In this document: piece by piece, positions 18,221 through 28,225 of the stretch
Numbering within the stretch: position 1 is the first letter of the stretch
Layout: every line of letters begins with the position of its first letter
Origin: Pantoea sp. WMus005
Lineage (GTDB): Bacteria > Pseudomonadota > Gammaproteobacteria > Enterobacterales > Enterobacteriaceae
Assembly: GCF_013415305.1 (NCBI RefSeq)
Contig: NZ_JACBXU010000001.1
Location: 1,364,001-1,428,000 of the forward strand
Reading direction: 5' to 3'
Length of the DNA stretch: 64,000 nt
The notes under the pieces: generated by a model
Databases searched by the model: none
Seen by the model: the letters and a program-made list of their open reading frames with translations, nothing else
Told to the model about the DNA's origin: nothing
Program-made: the position numbers and the translations under genes

Positions 18221-18993
18221 AAATCGTTTTTGCCAGCCGCTGCCAGCAGGGGCTACGCGATGAGAATCAGGATCGCACCGGCGCTGAGCTGGATGAGCGT
18301 AAAGCCTGTTTTGTGGTCTGCGATGGCGTGGCCGGTTTGCCTGGCGGCGAGATGGCAGCACAGCTGGTGCGGGATACCCTGCTGAGCCAGATTCAGGCGC
18401 ACGACGATTTTACGCCAGAAATGACGCGTCAGGCCATCGAACAGTGCCGCTTAGCGTTGCAGGCGGCACAGGGTAAAAATCCGAAATATTCACGCATGAG
18501 CACGACCCTGGCGGCGCTGTTTATTGACCGTCAGAAACAGCGTGCATGGTGGGCGCATGCTGGTGACAGCCGGGTTTACCACTTCCGCCGTGGCGTGCTT
18601 CATGAGGTGACCCGGGATCACAGTCTGGCCCAGCAACTCAAAGATGCGGGCTATGAAAATACCGGCATTAACAGTAATTTACTCTATAATGCGCTCGGCG
18701 CTGAACCGTCTCGTCTGGTGAGCTTTTCGCAGGAGATTGGGCTGGAAGATGGCGACGCATTTCTGGTCTGCACCGATGGCTTCTGGCTGAATCTGACCAG
18801 TGATGAAATGGAACAGGCGCTGCGTATGGTGAATGCCTGCGAAGAGTGGCTGGCTCTGATGGAACAGGCGGTAAGCCGCAACGTGAAGAAAGATAATCTC
18901 AGCGCACTGGCGGTCTGGATTGGTGAACCGGAAGAGGCAACATTGCTCTATTCACTGGCTGATTCGGCGCGCTTTCTGCCGCCTCGTTTTTGA
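18217..18993 (+). CDS. pppA: PP2C-type serine/threonine phosphatase PppA
   Basis: 258 residues of the PPM/PP2C family. Metal-binding motifs are visible: RDENQDRTG, VCDGVAGLPGGE, WAHAGDSRVYHFRRG, TRDHSLAQQL, CTDGFW and KDNLSALAVWIG. It should reverse PpkA phosphorylation of Fha in the cytoplasm. ATGA overlap with tagH suggests coupled translation. Confidence 0.92.
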   Translation: MKIVFASRCQQGLRDENQDRTGAELDERKACFVVCDGVAGLPGGEMAAQLVRDTLLSQIQAHDDFTPEMTRQAIEQCRLALQAAQGKNPKYSRMSTTLAALFIDRQKQRAWWAHAGDSRVYHFRRGVLHEVTRDHSLAQQLKDAGYENTGINSNLLYNALGAEPSRLVSFSQEIGLEDGDAFLVCTDGFWLNLTSDEMEQALRMVNACEEWLALMEQAVSRNVKKDNLSALAVWIGEPEEATLLYSLADSARFLPPRF

Positions 18994-19007
18994 TTCCAAG
19001 GATCCTT

Positions 19008-19961
19008 ATGAAACTGTGGTTGCCCGGCATCATCACTCTGCTGATTGCCTTTAACGCCCAGGCTGAAAATTATCGGGTGGTCTACTCCCCCAGCCTGGCG
19101 CTGGAGGTCTATATCGATAATGTGGTGAGCAAAGCGCCTGACGACTGGTGTAAAGAGACGCTGCCGTTGCGCATCGTCTCCGGTAAAAGTAAGGATTCGT
19201 CGGTGCTGACCACCTTTTTACCCCGCGTCGGCACCCTGCTTGCTAATCAGTGCGGATTACTGGACGAACTGCCCTGGCAGATGACCAACAAAGAGGGTGG
19301 CGTACTGGCCAGCGGCAGCGCCAGCAAGTTGCAGAACTGGCGCCCTATCGTGATGGCCGATGCCACAGCCAGCGCCAGTGACAGCAATGCCGCACCGCTT
19401 GACCTGTCACGGCCCGCCAACAGCACGCCGCTGCAACATTTTGATCTCCCCAGCGGCTGTCATTTCCGCACCGCCTGGGATGAGAATGCCCAGACCCTGT
19501 TTATCCCGGATGTCAGCAAGCAGCACTGCTCGCCTGACGGCTGGGCAGAAGGCAGGAGTGAACTGACACTGGCGACGCCAGAACATTCCACGCCCGTCGC
19601 GGTCACGTTCTATCAGGGCTATCCCATCGCCAATCTGGCGATCCCGGACAGCAAGCTGGAAGTCATCGCCGCGAATAATCAGCGCATGATTGTGACACGC
19701 CCGGATACGCCAGAGAGCTGGCTGGTGTTGCCCTTTGATGCCCGGCAACATGTCTGGCGCTTCAATGGTGCCCTGTTGATTAAAATGGATAAGAATGCGG
19801 CGCAGCAGGATGCTGACGCTGTGAAATCGCGAGTCGATACCTTGCGCAGCCAGTGGGCGCCCTATTTCATGCCACAGCAAAAAGTGAATGTGTTACTCAT
19901 CGACACCCTGCACGCGGATTTGGCTGATCCTGCCATTGGTGCCTGGCGTAACATCAATTAA
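19008..19961 (+). CDS. Secreted protein of unknown function between pppA and ppkA
   Basis: 317 residues starting at ATG 19008 after AAGGATCCTT. N-terminal signal peptide MKLWLPGIITLLIAFNAQA with an AQA-EN cleavage site, so the mature protein is periplasmic. Four cysteines (WCKET, NQCGLL, SGCHFR, KQHCSP) could make two disulfides. I recognise no catalytic motif. It sits 14 bp after pppA and 44 bp before ppkA, so it may sense something in the periplasm for the kinase, as TagQRST does in Pseudomonas, but it does not resemble those proteins. Function unknown. Confidence 0.85.
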   Translation: MKLWLPGIITLLIAFNAQAENYRVVYSPSLALEVYIDNVVSKAPDDWCKETLPLRIVSGKSKDSSVLTTFLPRVGTLLANQCGLLDELPWQMTNKEGGVLASGSASKLQNWRPIVMADATASASDSNAAPLDLSRPANSTPLQHFDLPSGCHFRTAWDENAQTLFIPDVSKQHCSPDGWAEGRSELTLATPEHSTPVAVTFYQGYPIANLAIPDSKLEVIAANNQRMIVTRPDTPESWLVLPFDARQHVWRFNGALLIKMDKNAAQQDADAVKSRVDTLRSQWAPYFMPQQKVNVLLIDTLHADLADPAIGAWRNIN

Positions 19962-20005
19962 TTACCGCGCAGCCTGACGATCAGGCCGTGTACAGAGAGT
20001 TCACT

Positions 20006-21433
20006 ATGTCGGCAAATGATAATCCGAAAACTGTTCCCAATGCCCTGCCAGACGGCTACCGTTTCAATGAGTTTGAGATCAAGGAAGTGATCGGGGGCGG
20101 CGGCTTCGGCATCGTCTATCGCGCGTGGGATCACCAGTTAGAACGCACTATCGCTATTAAAGAGTATATGCCCGTATCGCTGGCTGTTCGTGCCCCGGAT
20201 TTGACGCTGGAACTGCGCGGTGAGCGTTTCCAGAAGCTCTTTAATGCCGGGCTGAACAGCTTTATTCAGGAAGCGCGACTGCTGGCCCGCTTTAACCACC
20301 CGGGATTGCTGCACGTGCTGCGCTTCTGGGAGCAGAACGGCACGGCCTACATGGGCACGCTCTACTACAGCGGCATGACGCTGAAAGAGTGGCAGGTCAC
20401 CAGCCCGGCGTCGATCTGTGAAGCCTGGATACGCCGCCTGTTGCCGCCACTGCTGGGTGCCATCAGCACCATTCATCAGGCTGGCTATCTGCATCGCGAT
20501 ATCTCTCTCGATAACATTCAGCTTCAGGAGAATCAGCTGCCGGTGCTGCTGGACTTCGGCTCGGCGCGAAAGGAGATCGGCAACCTTTCTGACGAAACGG
20601 AAATCATGCTGAAACCGGGCTTTGCGCCGATTGAGCAATACAGTGAAGAAGGTGAAGTTGAACAGGGCCCCTGGACCGATATCTACGCCCTTGGCGCGGT
20701 GCTGCATAGCCTGATTACCGGTAATCCCCCGCCAGTGAGCGTGGTGCGCTGCATTGAAGATAATTATCAGCCGCTGGTGGAACGCCAGCCTGAAGGTTAT
20801 TCGCTGCCGCTGCTGCATGCTATTGACTGCGCGCTGGCGATGAAACCAGGCGATCGTCCGCAAACGATTGACGCCTTTGCGGCGCTGATCGATCTGCCGG
20901 TCAGTGATGTGGAAGCGGTAGTGAACAGCTTCCCGGTGCCGGGCGAACCGCCTGCTCTGCCAATAGAAGAGGGGCCCGAGACGGCTCCGCCTGTCGTGAT
21001 GGCCATGAATCATGCCGCCGCGTCTGCTGAGCCGGTCACGCCACGCACCGTGCGCCGGCTGTCTCCTGGCCTGCTGGGCCTGGCAGCAGTGGCTATCGTG
21101 GCGGTCATCGTCACGGTCTGGCTGGCTAATCGCCACAGTACGACGCCGGAGGTGGTAAGTAATCGCTCAGCCATGACGCCTGCGCCCGCGTCGACTCCAT
21201 CAGCCGCCGCCGTTCCGGCTGCGCTGGCGACGGTTTATCTTAAGCTCGAAAGCGGTGAAAGCGTATTGCTTAACGGACAGCCGGTCGAAGTGAAACCGGG
21301 CAGCAGCGGATTTGCCGCGCTGAATCTGGCAGCAGGACAATACAAAATCGACGTGAAGAATGGCAGCGAGACGCATACCCAATCCCTGACCATTGATAAG
21401 CCGGGCACCTGGCTGATTAATCCGGGTAAATAA
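20006..21433 (+). CDS. ppkA: Membrane serine/threonine protein kinase PpkA-like
   Basis: 475 residues from ATG 20006 (AGAGAG ribosome site); a GTG at 19988 is an alternative. The cytoplasmic Hanks-type kinase domain (about 20-295) has Gly loop GGGGFG, lysine AIKEY, catalytic loop HRDISLDN near 163, LDFGSAR near 183 and an APIEQYSEEG substrate loop. The usual HRDxKPxN has Ser for Lys and Leu for Pro; the HRDIS form is common in bacterial T6SS kinases. A membrane helix lies at about 355-376 (LLGLAAVAIVAVIVTVWLA). The 100-residue periplasmic tail (Ala/Pro/Thr-rich, then a small beta domain resembling PEGA) may sense the envelope. Last gene of the cluster. Confidence 0.9.
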   Translation: MSANDNPKTVPNALPDGYRFNEFEIKEVIGGGGFGIVYRAWDHQLERTIAIKEYMPVSLAVRAPDLTLELRGERFQKLFNAGLNSFIQEARLLARFNHPGLLHVLRFWEQNGTAYMGTLYYSGMTLKEWQVTSPASICEAWIRRLLPPLLGAISTIHQAGYLHRDISLDNIQLQENQLPVLLDFGSARKEIGNLSDETEIMLKPGFAPIEQYSEEGEVEQGPWTDIYALGAVLHSLITGNPPPVSVVRCIEDNYQPLVERQPEGYSLPLLHAIDCALAMKPGDRPQTIDAFAALIDLPVSDVEAVVNSFPVPGEPPALPIEEGPETAPPVVMAMNHAAASAEPVTPRTVRRLSPGLLGLAAVAIVAVIVTVWLANRHSTTPEVVSNRSAMTPAPASTPSAAAVPAALATVYLKLESGESVLLNGQPVEVKPGSSGFAALNLAAGQYKIDVKNGSETHTQSLTIDKPGTWLINPGK

Positions 21434-21445
21434 TCACGGGATCAT

Positions 21446-21474
21446 AAAAGGGCGCGACAGTGTCGCGCCCTTTT
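21446..21474. terminator. Bidirectional terminator between ppkA and chaC
   Basis: Perfect 14-bp arms AAAAGGGCGCGACA / TGTCGCGCCCTTTT around one base. U-tracts exist on both strands, so it can serve both ppkA (plus) and chaC (minus), which converge here. Confidence 0.88.
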
Positions 21475-21503
21475 CTATGCTGCTTTTAAGCGGCTGACCC
21501 GCC

Positions 21504-22259
21504 TCAGGCCTGCTTCAGAAAGGATTGCTGTAGGGTGCGCACCTGATGCGCCAGCCTGCTCAGACTCTCCTCCTCCATGCCGCGTCGGGTCAGTTCCTCT
21601 TCCAGCGCAAACAGATACTGCGCATTCGAACCCAGCGGGCCACTGGCCGCGGCGATAAGGGGTGCAATCGCCTCCGGGCAGGAGTCCGATTCATAGAGCG
21701 GATGACGCGGGTCCATAATAAAGGTCAGTGCAGTCACGCTGCGGCCATCCTCCAGTTGTAACTCACACCATGTCGGTAAATAACAGCCGGTGATCATCTC
21801 ACGCTTCCAGAGCAGTGCCAGCTCTTCATGCAAACGCTCTTCCGGCAGGCGAAACGCCAGTCCGGTGGTGCGGCCACCCTGCTTCAGCGCCAGCATGCGG
21901 CCGGGATGCGTGGCGGTACCACGTCCGGCAATCAGCCGCAGGCAGAAAGCACGGTGCCAGCCCTCCAGCGAACCGGATGCAACTTCATCCGCCTCAAAAA
22001 TCGGGTTCCACATCAGCGAGCCATATCCGAAGATCCATACCGGGCTGTGATCGGGACGGCAGGCCAGGGTGGCTGCCAGTGAGGCCGCGCGCTGCTCGCA
22101 ACTCCAGAGTAGCGTCTCATCGATATCCCCGAACGACGTTTTACAATCCGCTTTTAATAGAAATTCCCGGGTAAGCAATGCGACCTCCTCAACGTCAACA
22201 GCGTCCTGCAGAATGGCTCCAGTAACATGATCTCCAAAACGGCACTGCGTTTCGTTCAT
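21504..22259 (-). CDS. chaC: Glutathione-specific gamma-glutamylcyclotransferase
   Basis: 251 residues of the ChaC family, which cleaves glutathione to 5-oxoproline and Cys-Gly in the cytoplasm. The substrate-binding loop WIFGYGSLMWNP (about 73-84) and downstream GWHRAFCLRLIAGRGT and ALKQGGRTTGLAFRL are characteristic. The usual catalytic Glu lies around the LYESDSCPEA region. It is adjacent to chaB and chaA as in E. coli, but the chaB terminator at 22351-22380 separates it from chaB. Confidence 0.92.
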   Translation of the reverse strand: MNETQCRFGDHVTGAILQDAVDVEEVALLTREFLLKADCKTSFGDIDETLLWSCEQRAASLAATLACRPDHSPVWIFGYGSLMWNPIFEADEVASGSLEGWHRAFCLRLIAGRGTATHPGRMLALKQGGRTTGLAFRLPEERLHEELALLWKREMITGCYLPTWCELQLEDGRSVTALTFIMDPRHPLYESDSCPEAIAPLIAAASGPLGSNAQYLFALEEELTRRGMEEESLSRLAHQVRTLQQSFLKQA

Positions 22260-22350
22260 TAAAATGACATTAATCTATTTATGCGCGGGGTGACAAGCGT
22301 GATTCTGGTCCCAGCTTAAAAAAAACCAGATAAACCCTATAGCGAAGACG

Positions 22351-22380
22351 AAAAAAAGGGCCAGATAATCCTGGCCCTTT
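22351..22380 (-). terminator. Terminator after chaB
   Basis: Minus-strand hairpin AAAGGGCCAG-GATTAT-CTGGCCCTTT followed by further T residues (22351-22357 on the plus strand are A). It is placed 25 nt after the chaB stop and before chaC, implying that chaC has its own promoter or depends on read-through. Confidence 0.85.
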
Positions 22381-22404
22381 GTCATGAACAGGCTAGCAGT
22401 GACA

Positions 22405-22635
22405 TTATTTTTTAGGATGCCATTTATCATCATCGCCTTTTTCATACTCTTTTTTCACGGCTGACCAGGCGACTTTGTGCGCCACCTCTTCACGCGACTC
22501 ATCGCCACGGCGATCTTCGGCCTTTTTATACTGATCCCACGCACTGTTAAATGCCTGCTGATAGATATCCTGCGCATGCGCGGGCAACACGTGTTTTACA
22601 TTATCGGGTAAGTCGGTTCGTTTAGCGTAAGGCAT
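22405..22635 (-). CDS. chaB: ChaB family protein
   Basis: Small acidic/basic soluble protein of 76 residues: YAKRTDLPDNVKHVLPAHAQ, DIYQQAFNSAWDQY and a C-terminal AWSAVKKEYEKGDD.KWHPK. It matches the ChaB family, proposed as a regulator of the ChaA antiporter, although evidence for that role is thin. It is divergent from chaA and has a recognisable ribosome site (GAGGAGTAGG region). Confidence 0.92.
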   Translation of the reverse strand: MPYAKRTDLPDNVKHVLPAHAQDIYQQAFNSAWDQYKKAEDRRGDESREEVAHKVAWSAVKKEYEKGDDDKWHPKK

Positions 22636-23008
22636 ACCTACTCCTCAGTTCAGGGACACCTGTTAAGCCTGGCGCAGCACAGAAAAAACACAAACAGTGA
22701 TTTAACGACCATTCAGATTAAAAACATAAACCAGGTCATATAAGTTATAATGTTAAGTCATTTTTTTGACGATCAATGCAGATTTAGATGGATAATACAC
22801 ATTTGTTATCGGCTGATTAATATTGAAATATTTCAGATAACACAAGGTTAATTGCATTTCGATACTTTATAGAAATTAAGTAAAACCCAGTAAATTTTTC
22901 CCGTTCAGGCCGGTGAAAAGATAAACTGCGCCCTGCCCTAAAACTGATTATATTTCTAACAGCAGCACTCGCTGTGTCCGGATAATCATTAACCAGAGAG
23001 GATGGTGA
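22636..23008. other. Intergenic region between divergent chaB and chaA
   Basis: 373 bp, clearly AT-richer than the flanks, carrying both promoters. A TATAAT box occurs at about 22746 on the plus strand, but no convincing -35 was found. No small gene and no Ldr/Rdl toxin-antitoxin repeats, such as sit near chaA in E. coli, are seen. Confidence 0.5.
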
Positions 23009-24100
23009 ATGCCTTCACATGAAAAAACACGTCACAAGGAATTCTCGCTGATACTTCCCCTTGTCACGCTGGGGATACTCTATTTTTTTGGTGCAAATAC
23101 CTCATTTCCGATAGTCGTCGGTATCAACTTAGTGGCGCTGGTTGCCATTCTTAGCAGTGCCTTTAGCGTTGTCCGGCATGCAGACGTGCTGGCCCACCGG
23201 CTGGGCGAACCCTATGGCTCCCTGATTCTTAGCCTGTCCGTCGTCATTCTGGAAGTGAGCCTGATTTCGGCACTGATGGCGACCGGCGATGCCGCACCCG
23301 GCCTTATGCGCGATACGCTTTATTCGATTGTCATGATTGTGACCGGCGGGCTGGTCGGCTTTGCGCTGCTGCTGGGCGGTAATAAATTTGCGACGCAGTA
23401 CGTTAATCTGGCGGGCGTGAAGCAATATCTGATCGCTATCTTTCCCCTCGCGATTCTGGTGCTGGTGTTTCCCAACGCGTTACCGGGCGGTAATTTCTCT
23501 GTCACCCAGGCACTGCTTATCGCAGCGATTTCAGCCGCAATGTATGGCGTTTTCCTGCTGATCCAGACCAAAACGCACCAGAGCCTGTTTGTTTATGAGC
23601 ATGAAGATGAGAGTGACGACGGGGATCCGCATCATGGCAAACCTTCGGCGCACAGCAGCCTCTGGCACTCTATCTGGCTGATCGTGCATCTGATTGCGGT
23701 CATTGCCGTGACCAAAATGAACGCCAATACGCTGGAAAGTCTGTTGACGGACCTGAATGCACCGGCACAGTTCACCGGCTTCCTGGTCGCTCTGCTGATT
23801 CTCTCACCGGAAGGCCTGGGCGCGATTCGAGCCGTGCTGATGAACCAGGTTCAGCGCGCTATGAACCTGTTTTTTGGTTCGGTGCTGGCGACCATCTCCC
23901 TGACGGTACCGGCGGTAACCATTATCGCCACCCTGACCGGACAGGAGCTGATATTCGGTCTGGAGCCGCCACAGATGGTGATTATGATGGCGTCACTGAT
24001 TCTCTGTCAGCTCTCCTTCTCGACCGGACGCACCAATGTACTCAACGGTGCCGCCCATCTGGCGTTGTTTATCGGGTATCTGATGACCATCATGCTGTAA
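23009..24100 (+). CDS. chaA: Sodium-potassium/proton (calcium/proton) antiporter ChaA
   Basis: 363 residues, 11 or so hydrophobic helices, cation/Ca2+ exchanger family. Two inverted alpha repeats each carry the conserved acidic helix: SLILSLSVVILEVSLISALM near 70-90 and FLVALLILSPEGLGAIRAVL near 250-270. A His/Asp-rich cytoplasmic loop (EHEDESDDGDPHHGKPSAHSS) separates the halves. It expels Na+, K+ or Ca2+ at alkaline pH. Confidence 0.94.
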   Translation: MPSHEKTRHKEFSLILPLVTLGILYFFGANTSFPIVVGINLVALVAILSSAFSVVRHADVLAHRLGEPYGSLILSLSVVILEVSLISALMATGDAAPGLMRDTLYSIVMIVTGGLVGFALLLGGNKFATQYVNLAGVKQYLIAIFPLAILVLVFPNALPGGNFSVTQALLIAAISAAMYGVFLLIQTKTHQSLFVYEHEDESDDGDPHHGKPSAHSSLWHSIWLIVHLIAVIAVTKMNANTLESLLTDLNAPAQFTGFLVALLILSPEGLGAIRAVLMNQVQRAMNLFFGSVLATISLTVPAVTIIATLTGQELIFGLEPPQMVIMMASLILCQLSFSTGRTNVLNGAAHLALFIGYLMTIML

Positions 24101-24120
24101 CGTCACTGGATTTCAGGCGA

Positions 24121-24151
24121 AAAAAAAGAGCGATTAATCGCTCTTTTTTTT
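24121..24151. terminator. Bidirectional terminator between chaA and kdsA
   Basis: AAAAAAAGAGCGATT/AATCGCTCTTTTTTT, a near-perfect dyad with U-tracts on both strands, between the convergent chaA and kdsA genes. Confidence 0.9.
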
Positions 24152-24160
24152 GCAGCAAAC

Positions 24161-25027
<867 letters not shown>

Positions 25028-25040
25028 TCAGTGGGTCCGC

Positions 25041-25850
25041 TTAGTGCAGCGTGACCTGTTTTTGTTCGATTGCGTGAATCTGAACTTTGATCATTTCGCT
25101 GACCGGGTCTTCAGGACACTGCTCAACGAAGTAAGTTAAATCATTCAGGGCGATATGTTCGCACTCCAGCTGCGCGTAGATCAAACCGCGATCGCGAATT
25201 TCATAGGGATCATCAGGATCGATACGCAACAGCACCTGACTGACGTTCAGCGCCAGTTCCATTTTCTGCTCTTCCATCAACGCCGCTTTCAGCGTATCGA
25301 GCATCTTGCGCATCACGGTGACGGTTTTCGCTTCGTCCAGGTCATCATCATACAGACGCGCGGTCGGGCTGATGTTGCCTTTGAGCCACACTTCCAGTGT
25401 GTGCCGATCAAGGGTTTCTCCGTTGAACGGGTTGATCATCCACTTATCGCCATCAATCCAGTCGGCACGCAGAATCAGCTGCGTCGGAAAGATCACCGGC
25501 ATCAGCGGCAGTTCCAGCTCGGCGGCGATGTGCAGCAGGATAATGCCCAGTGACACGGCCGTGCCCTGACGTGTCTTCAGGACATTGTCGATCCACAGCG
25601 CATCAGAAAGTTTATAGACGCCGCTGGCGCCGCAAAATCCCCACTGGCGATAAAACAGCTCCAGCAGCTTTTCCAGCTGCATGTCAGCATCTTCAGAGTG
25701 ACTCACATAGTCACGCGCTTCGGCGACTAACGCCGCAAGTTGCGTTTCCACCGACAACGCCGGGAAATCAGCGCGGATGGCAAGTGTGGCACCAATCACC
25801 GCTTCACACAGCGGTGTCTGGCTGAAATCTAATTGTTCGGTCGAGGTCAT
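25041..25850 (-). CDS. sirB1: SirB1 family protein
   Basis: 269 residues. An N-terminal transglutaminase-like SirB1 region (CGASGVYKLSDALWIDNVLKTRQGTAVSLGIILLHIAAELELPLMPVIFP) is followed by TPR-like C-terminal repeats (LALNVSQVLLRIDPDDPYEIRDRGLIYAQLECEHIALNDLTYFVEQCPEDP). Biochemical role unknown. Its position between sirB2 and kdsA is conserved in enterobacteria. Confidence 0.92.
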   Translation of the reverse strand: MTSTEQLDFSQTPLCEAVIGATLAIRADFPALSVETQLAALVAEARDYVSHSEDADMQLEKLLELFYRQWGFCGASGVYKLSDALWIDNVLKTRQGTAVSLGIILLHIAAELELPLMPVIFPTQLILRADWIDGDKWMINPFNGETLDRHTLEVWLKGNISPTARLYDDDLDEAKTVTVMRKMLDTLKAALMEEQKMELALNVSQVLLRIDPDDPYEIRDRGLIYAQLECEHIALNDLTYFVEQCPEDPVSEMIKVQIHAIEQKQVTLH

Positions 25851-25851
25851 A

Positions 25852-26250
25852 CTATCCCCATAACGGCATTTTGGTCAGCGCCAGCTTAATGATGGTCACC
25901 AGGGCGATTAACGCCACCAGAAAAGCGATCCAGCGGGTGCGATCAGTGCGTGGACGGCGACTCAATGCCACAAATCCTAAGGCGATGTAGATGATAACCG
26001 CTAAAAGCTTCTCCGTCAGCCAGCTTCCTTGCGGCGTGAAGGGATAGAAGTGAGTAATCATCACCAGCGAGACGCCGGTCACCAGTAACAGCGTGTCATT
26101 AACGTGCGGCAGAATGCGGACCCAGCGTTTCGTCATCATCGCCGATCCACAGCGCAGCCAGTAAAAGCGCAGCAGGAACAGTGTTACGGTCAGCACGACC
26201 GTTAAGATGTGCAGATTTTTAATCAGGGGATAAAAGACGAACATCATCAA
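25852..26250 (-). CDS. sirB2: SirB2 family membrane protein
   Basis: 132 residues with four hydrophobic helices (YPLIKNLHILTVVLTVTLFLLRFYW at the start, LLLVTGVSLVMITHFYP, VIIYIALGFVAL, IAFLVALIALVTIIKL). Matches SirB2 (YchQ), an inner-membrane protein of unknown function. One base separates it from sirB1. Confidence 0.92.
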   Translation of the reverse strand: MMMFVFYPLIKNLHILTVVLTVTLFLLRFYWLRCGSAMMTKRWVRILPHVNDTLLLVTGVSLVMITHFYPFTPQGSWLTEKLLAVIIYIALGFVALSRRPRTDRTRWIAFLVALIALVTIIKLALTKMPLWG

Positions 26251-26267
26251 TCCTTTTTAAAGCGCTT

Positions 26268-27101
26268 TTATGAGGGGAACTGACCTAAGGTCACACGCGG
26301 ATTGCCGCCGTAATCATTGACCGTTTCGACGGCGTGATAGCCATTTTGCCGCAACAAATCGGCCACCGCCTCACCCTGCTGCCAGCCATGCTCAAGCAGC
26401 AGCCAGCCTTCCGGCAGCAGCCATGCGGGCGCCTGCTCAATCAGCGTGCGCAGATCCGCCAGTCCCGCTTCATCGGCCACCAGCGCGCTACGGGGCTCGA
26501 AACGCACGTCACCCTGCGCCAAGTGACTGTCGCTGGCATCAATATAGGGTGGGTTGCTGACGATGAGGGTAAAGCGCTGCGGCGTGAGTGACTGGAACCA
26601 GTGACTGAGCAGAAAGGTAGTGTTGGTGAGACTGAGCTGCTGGGCATTGCTGCTCGCCAGCTCAACGGCGGCCTCGATGCGGTCCACGCCGGTCACATGA
26701 CAGTCGGGCCGCTCGCTGGCCAGCGCCAGCGCAATCGCCCCGGTGCCGGTGCCCATATCCAGAATGGTCGAGGGTGCCGCGGGCAGGTGCGCCAGCGCCT
26801 GCTCGACCAGCAATTCGGTATCGGGCCGCGGGATCAGCGTGGCATCACTGACGCGCAAAGGCAGCGACCAGAACTCGCGTTCACCCACCAGATGGGCCAC
26901 CGGCTCACCCCGGGCCCGGCGCGCCAGCAGGCTATCAAGCTGTTCGAGCTGCGCATCGCTGAGCACCGTTTCATCAAAGGCAATCAACCAGCTGCGCGAT
27001 TTGCCGGTCACGAAACCTAACAGGATCTCTGCGTCACGCTTCGGACTGTCACCACCGCACAGCGTAGCGACCGCCTGTTTCAGCCAGTGACGAATATCCA
27101 T
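26268..27101 (-). CDS. prmC: Peptide chain release factor N5-glutamine methyltransferase
   Basis: 277 residues. SAM-dependent enzyme that methylates the Gln of the GGQ motif in RF1 and RF2. The glycine-rich SAM loop ILDMGTGTGAIALALA (about 114-129) and the catalytic NPPY in LIVSNPPYIDASD are present. ATG 27101 shares one base with the prfA stop (TAATG), so the enzyme and one of its substrates are translationally coupled. Confidence 0.96.
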   Translation of the reverse strand: MDIRHWLKQAVATLCGGDSPKRDAEILLGFVTGKSRSWLIAFDETVLSDAQLEQLDSLLARRARGEPVAHLVGEREFWSLPLRVSDATLIPRPDTELLVEQALAHLPAAPSTILDMGTGTGAIALALASERPDCHVTGVDRIEAAVELASSNAQQLSLTNTTFLLSHWFQSLTPQRFTLIVSNPPYIDASDSHLAQGDVRFEPRSALVADEAGLADLRTLIEQAPAWLLPEGWLLLEHGWQQGEAVADLLRQNGYHAVETVNDYGGNPRVTLGQFPS

Positions 27102-28183
27102 TAATCCTGACCAGCCAGCGCCGCCAGCTGATCCGCCTGGTACTCCTGCACAATCGGCTCGATCAGGCTGTCGATTTTACCTTCCATCACTTCATCCAGA
27201 CGGTAGATTGTCAGGTTGATACGGTGGTCGGTCACGCGGCCCTGCGGAAAGTTATAGGTACGGTTACGGTCAGAACGATCGCCACTGCCCAGCAGATTGC
27301 GACGGGTACTGGCTTCAGCGGCGTGACGGCGGGCCATCTCTGCCGCGTGAATACGCGAACCCAGCACCGCCAGTGCTTTGGCTTTGTTTTTATGCTGTGA
27401 ACGCTCGTCCTGACACTCCACCACGATGCCGGTTGGCAGGTGAGTAATACGAATCGCGGAGTCGGTGGTGTTGACGTGCTGACCGCCTGCCCCGGATGAG
27501 CGGAAGGTATCAATCTTCAGGTCACCTGCGTTGATTTCTGGCAGTTCCGCTTCCGGGATTTCCGGCATCACGGCTACGGTACAGGCTGAGGTATGAATAC
27601 GACCCTGCGATTCGGTCTCTGGTACACGCTGAACGCGGTGGCCGCCTGACTCAAACTTCAGGCGTCCATAGGCACCTTCGCCGGTTACGCGGGCAATGAC
27701 TTCTTTGTAACCGCCATGCTCGCCTTCGTTGGCGCTGATAATCTCCACGCGCCAGCGACGCGCTTCGGCATAGCGGCTGTACATGCGGAACAGATCGCCG
27801 GCGAAGATCGCGGCTTCATCGCCGCCGGTTCCGGCGCGCACTTCGATAAAGCAGGCGCGCTCATCATCGGGATCTTTCGGCAGTAACAGAACCTGCAACT
27901 GCTGCTCCAGTACCTCACTCTTCTCACGCGCTTCCTGCAACTCTTCCTGTGCCATATCACGCATTTCAGGATCGTCGAGCATCTGCTGCGCCGTTTCGAT
28001 ATCTTCCTGCACCTGCTGCCAGTCGCGGAAGCAACGGGTCACGTCGGTCAGTTGCGCATATTCGCGTGACAGCGCACGGAAACGCTCCTGATCGGCGATG
28101 ACGCCAGCATCGCCCAGCATCGCTTCCACTTCTTCGTGGCGCTCCTGCAGGGCTTCCAGTTTGGCAACTATAGAGGTTTTCAT
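27101..28183 (-). CDS. prfA: Peptide chain release factor 1
   Basis: 360 residues, standard length. Recognises UAA and UAG. The GGQ loop [15 protein letters not shown] and the RF1 anticodon-like region are present, with the domain sequence [30 protein letters not shown]. It is followed directly by prmC and preceded by hemA, as in E. coli. Confidence 0.97.
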   Translation of the reverse strand: MKTSIVAKLEALQERHEEVEAMLGDAGVIADQERFRALSREYAQLTDVTRCFRDWQQVQEDIETAQQMLDDPEMRDMAQEELQEAREKSEVLEQQLQVLLLPKDPDDERACFIEVRAGTGGDEAAIFAGDLFRMYSRYAEARRWRVEIISANEGEHGGYKEVIARVTGEGAYGRLKFESGGHRVQRVPETESQGRIHTSACTVAVMPEIPEAELPEINAGDLKIDTFRSSGAGGQHVNTTDSAIRITHLPTGIVVECQDERSQHKNKAKALAVLGSRIHAAEMARRHAAEASTRRNLLGSGDRSDRNRTYNFPQGRVTDHRINLTIYRLDEVMEGKIDSLIEPIVQEYQADQLAALAGQD

Positions 28184-28225
28184 TTAAATGTGGGATTCCC
28201 GTAACAGGTGGCGACAGCGGTGTGC

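Noticed and set aside
20138..21136. 332-codon minus-strand frame opposite ppkA
   Set aside because: Low-complexity Arg/Gln/His translation and full overlap with a clear kinase gene.
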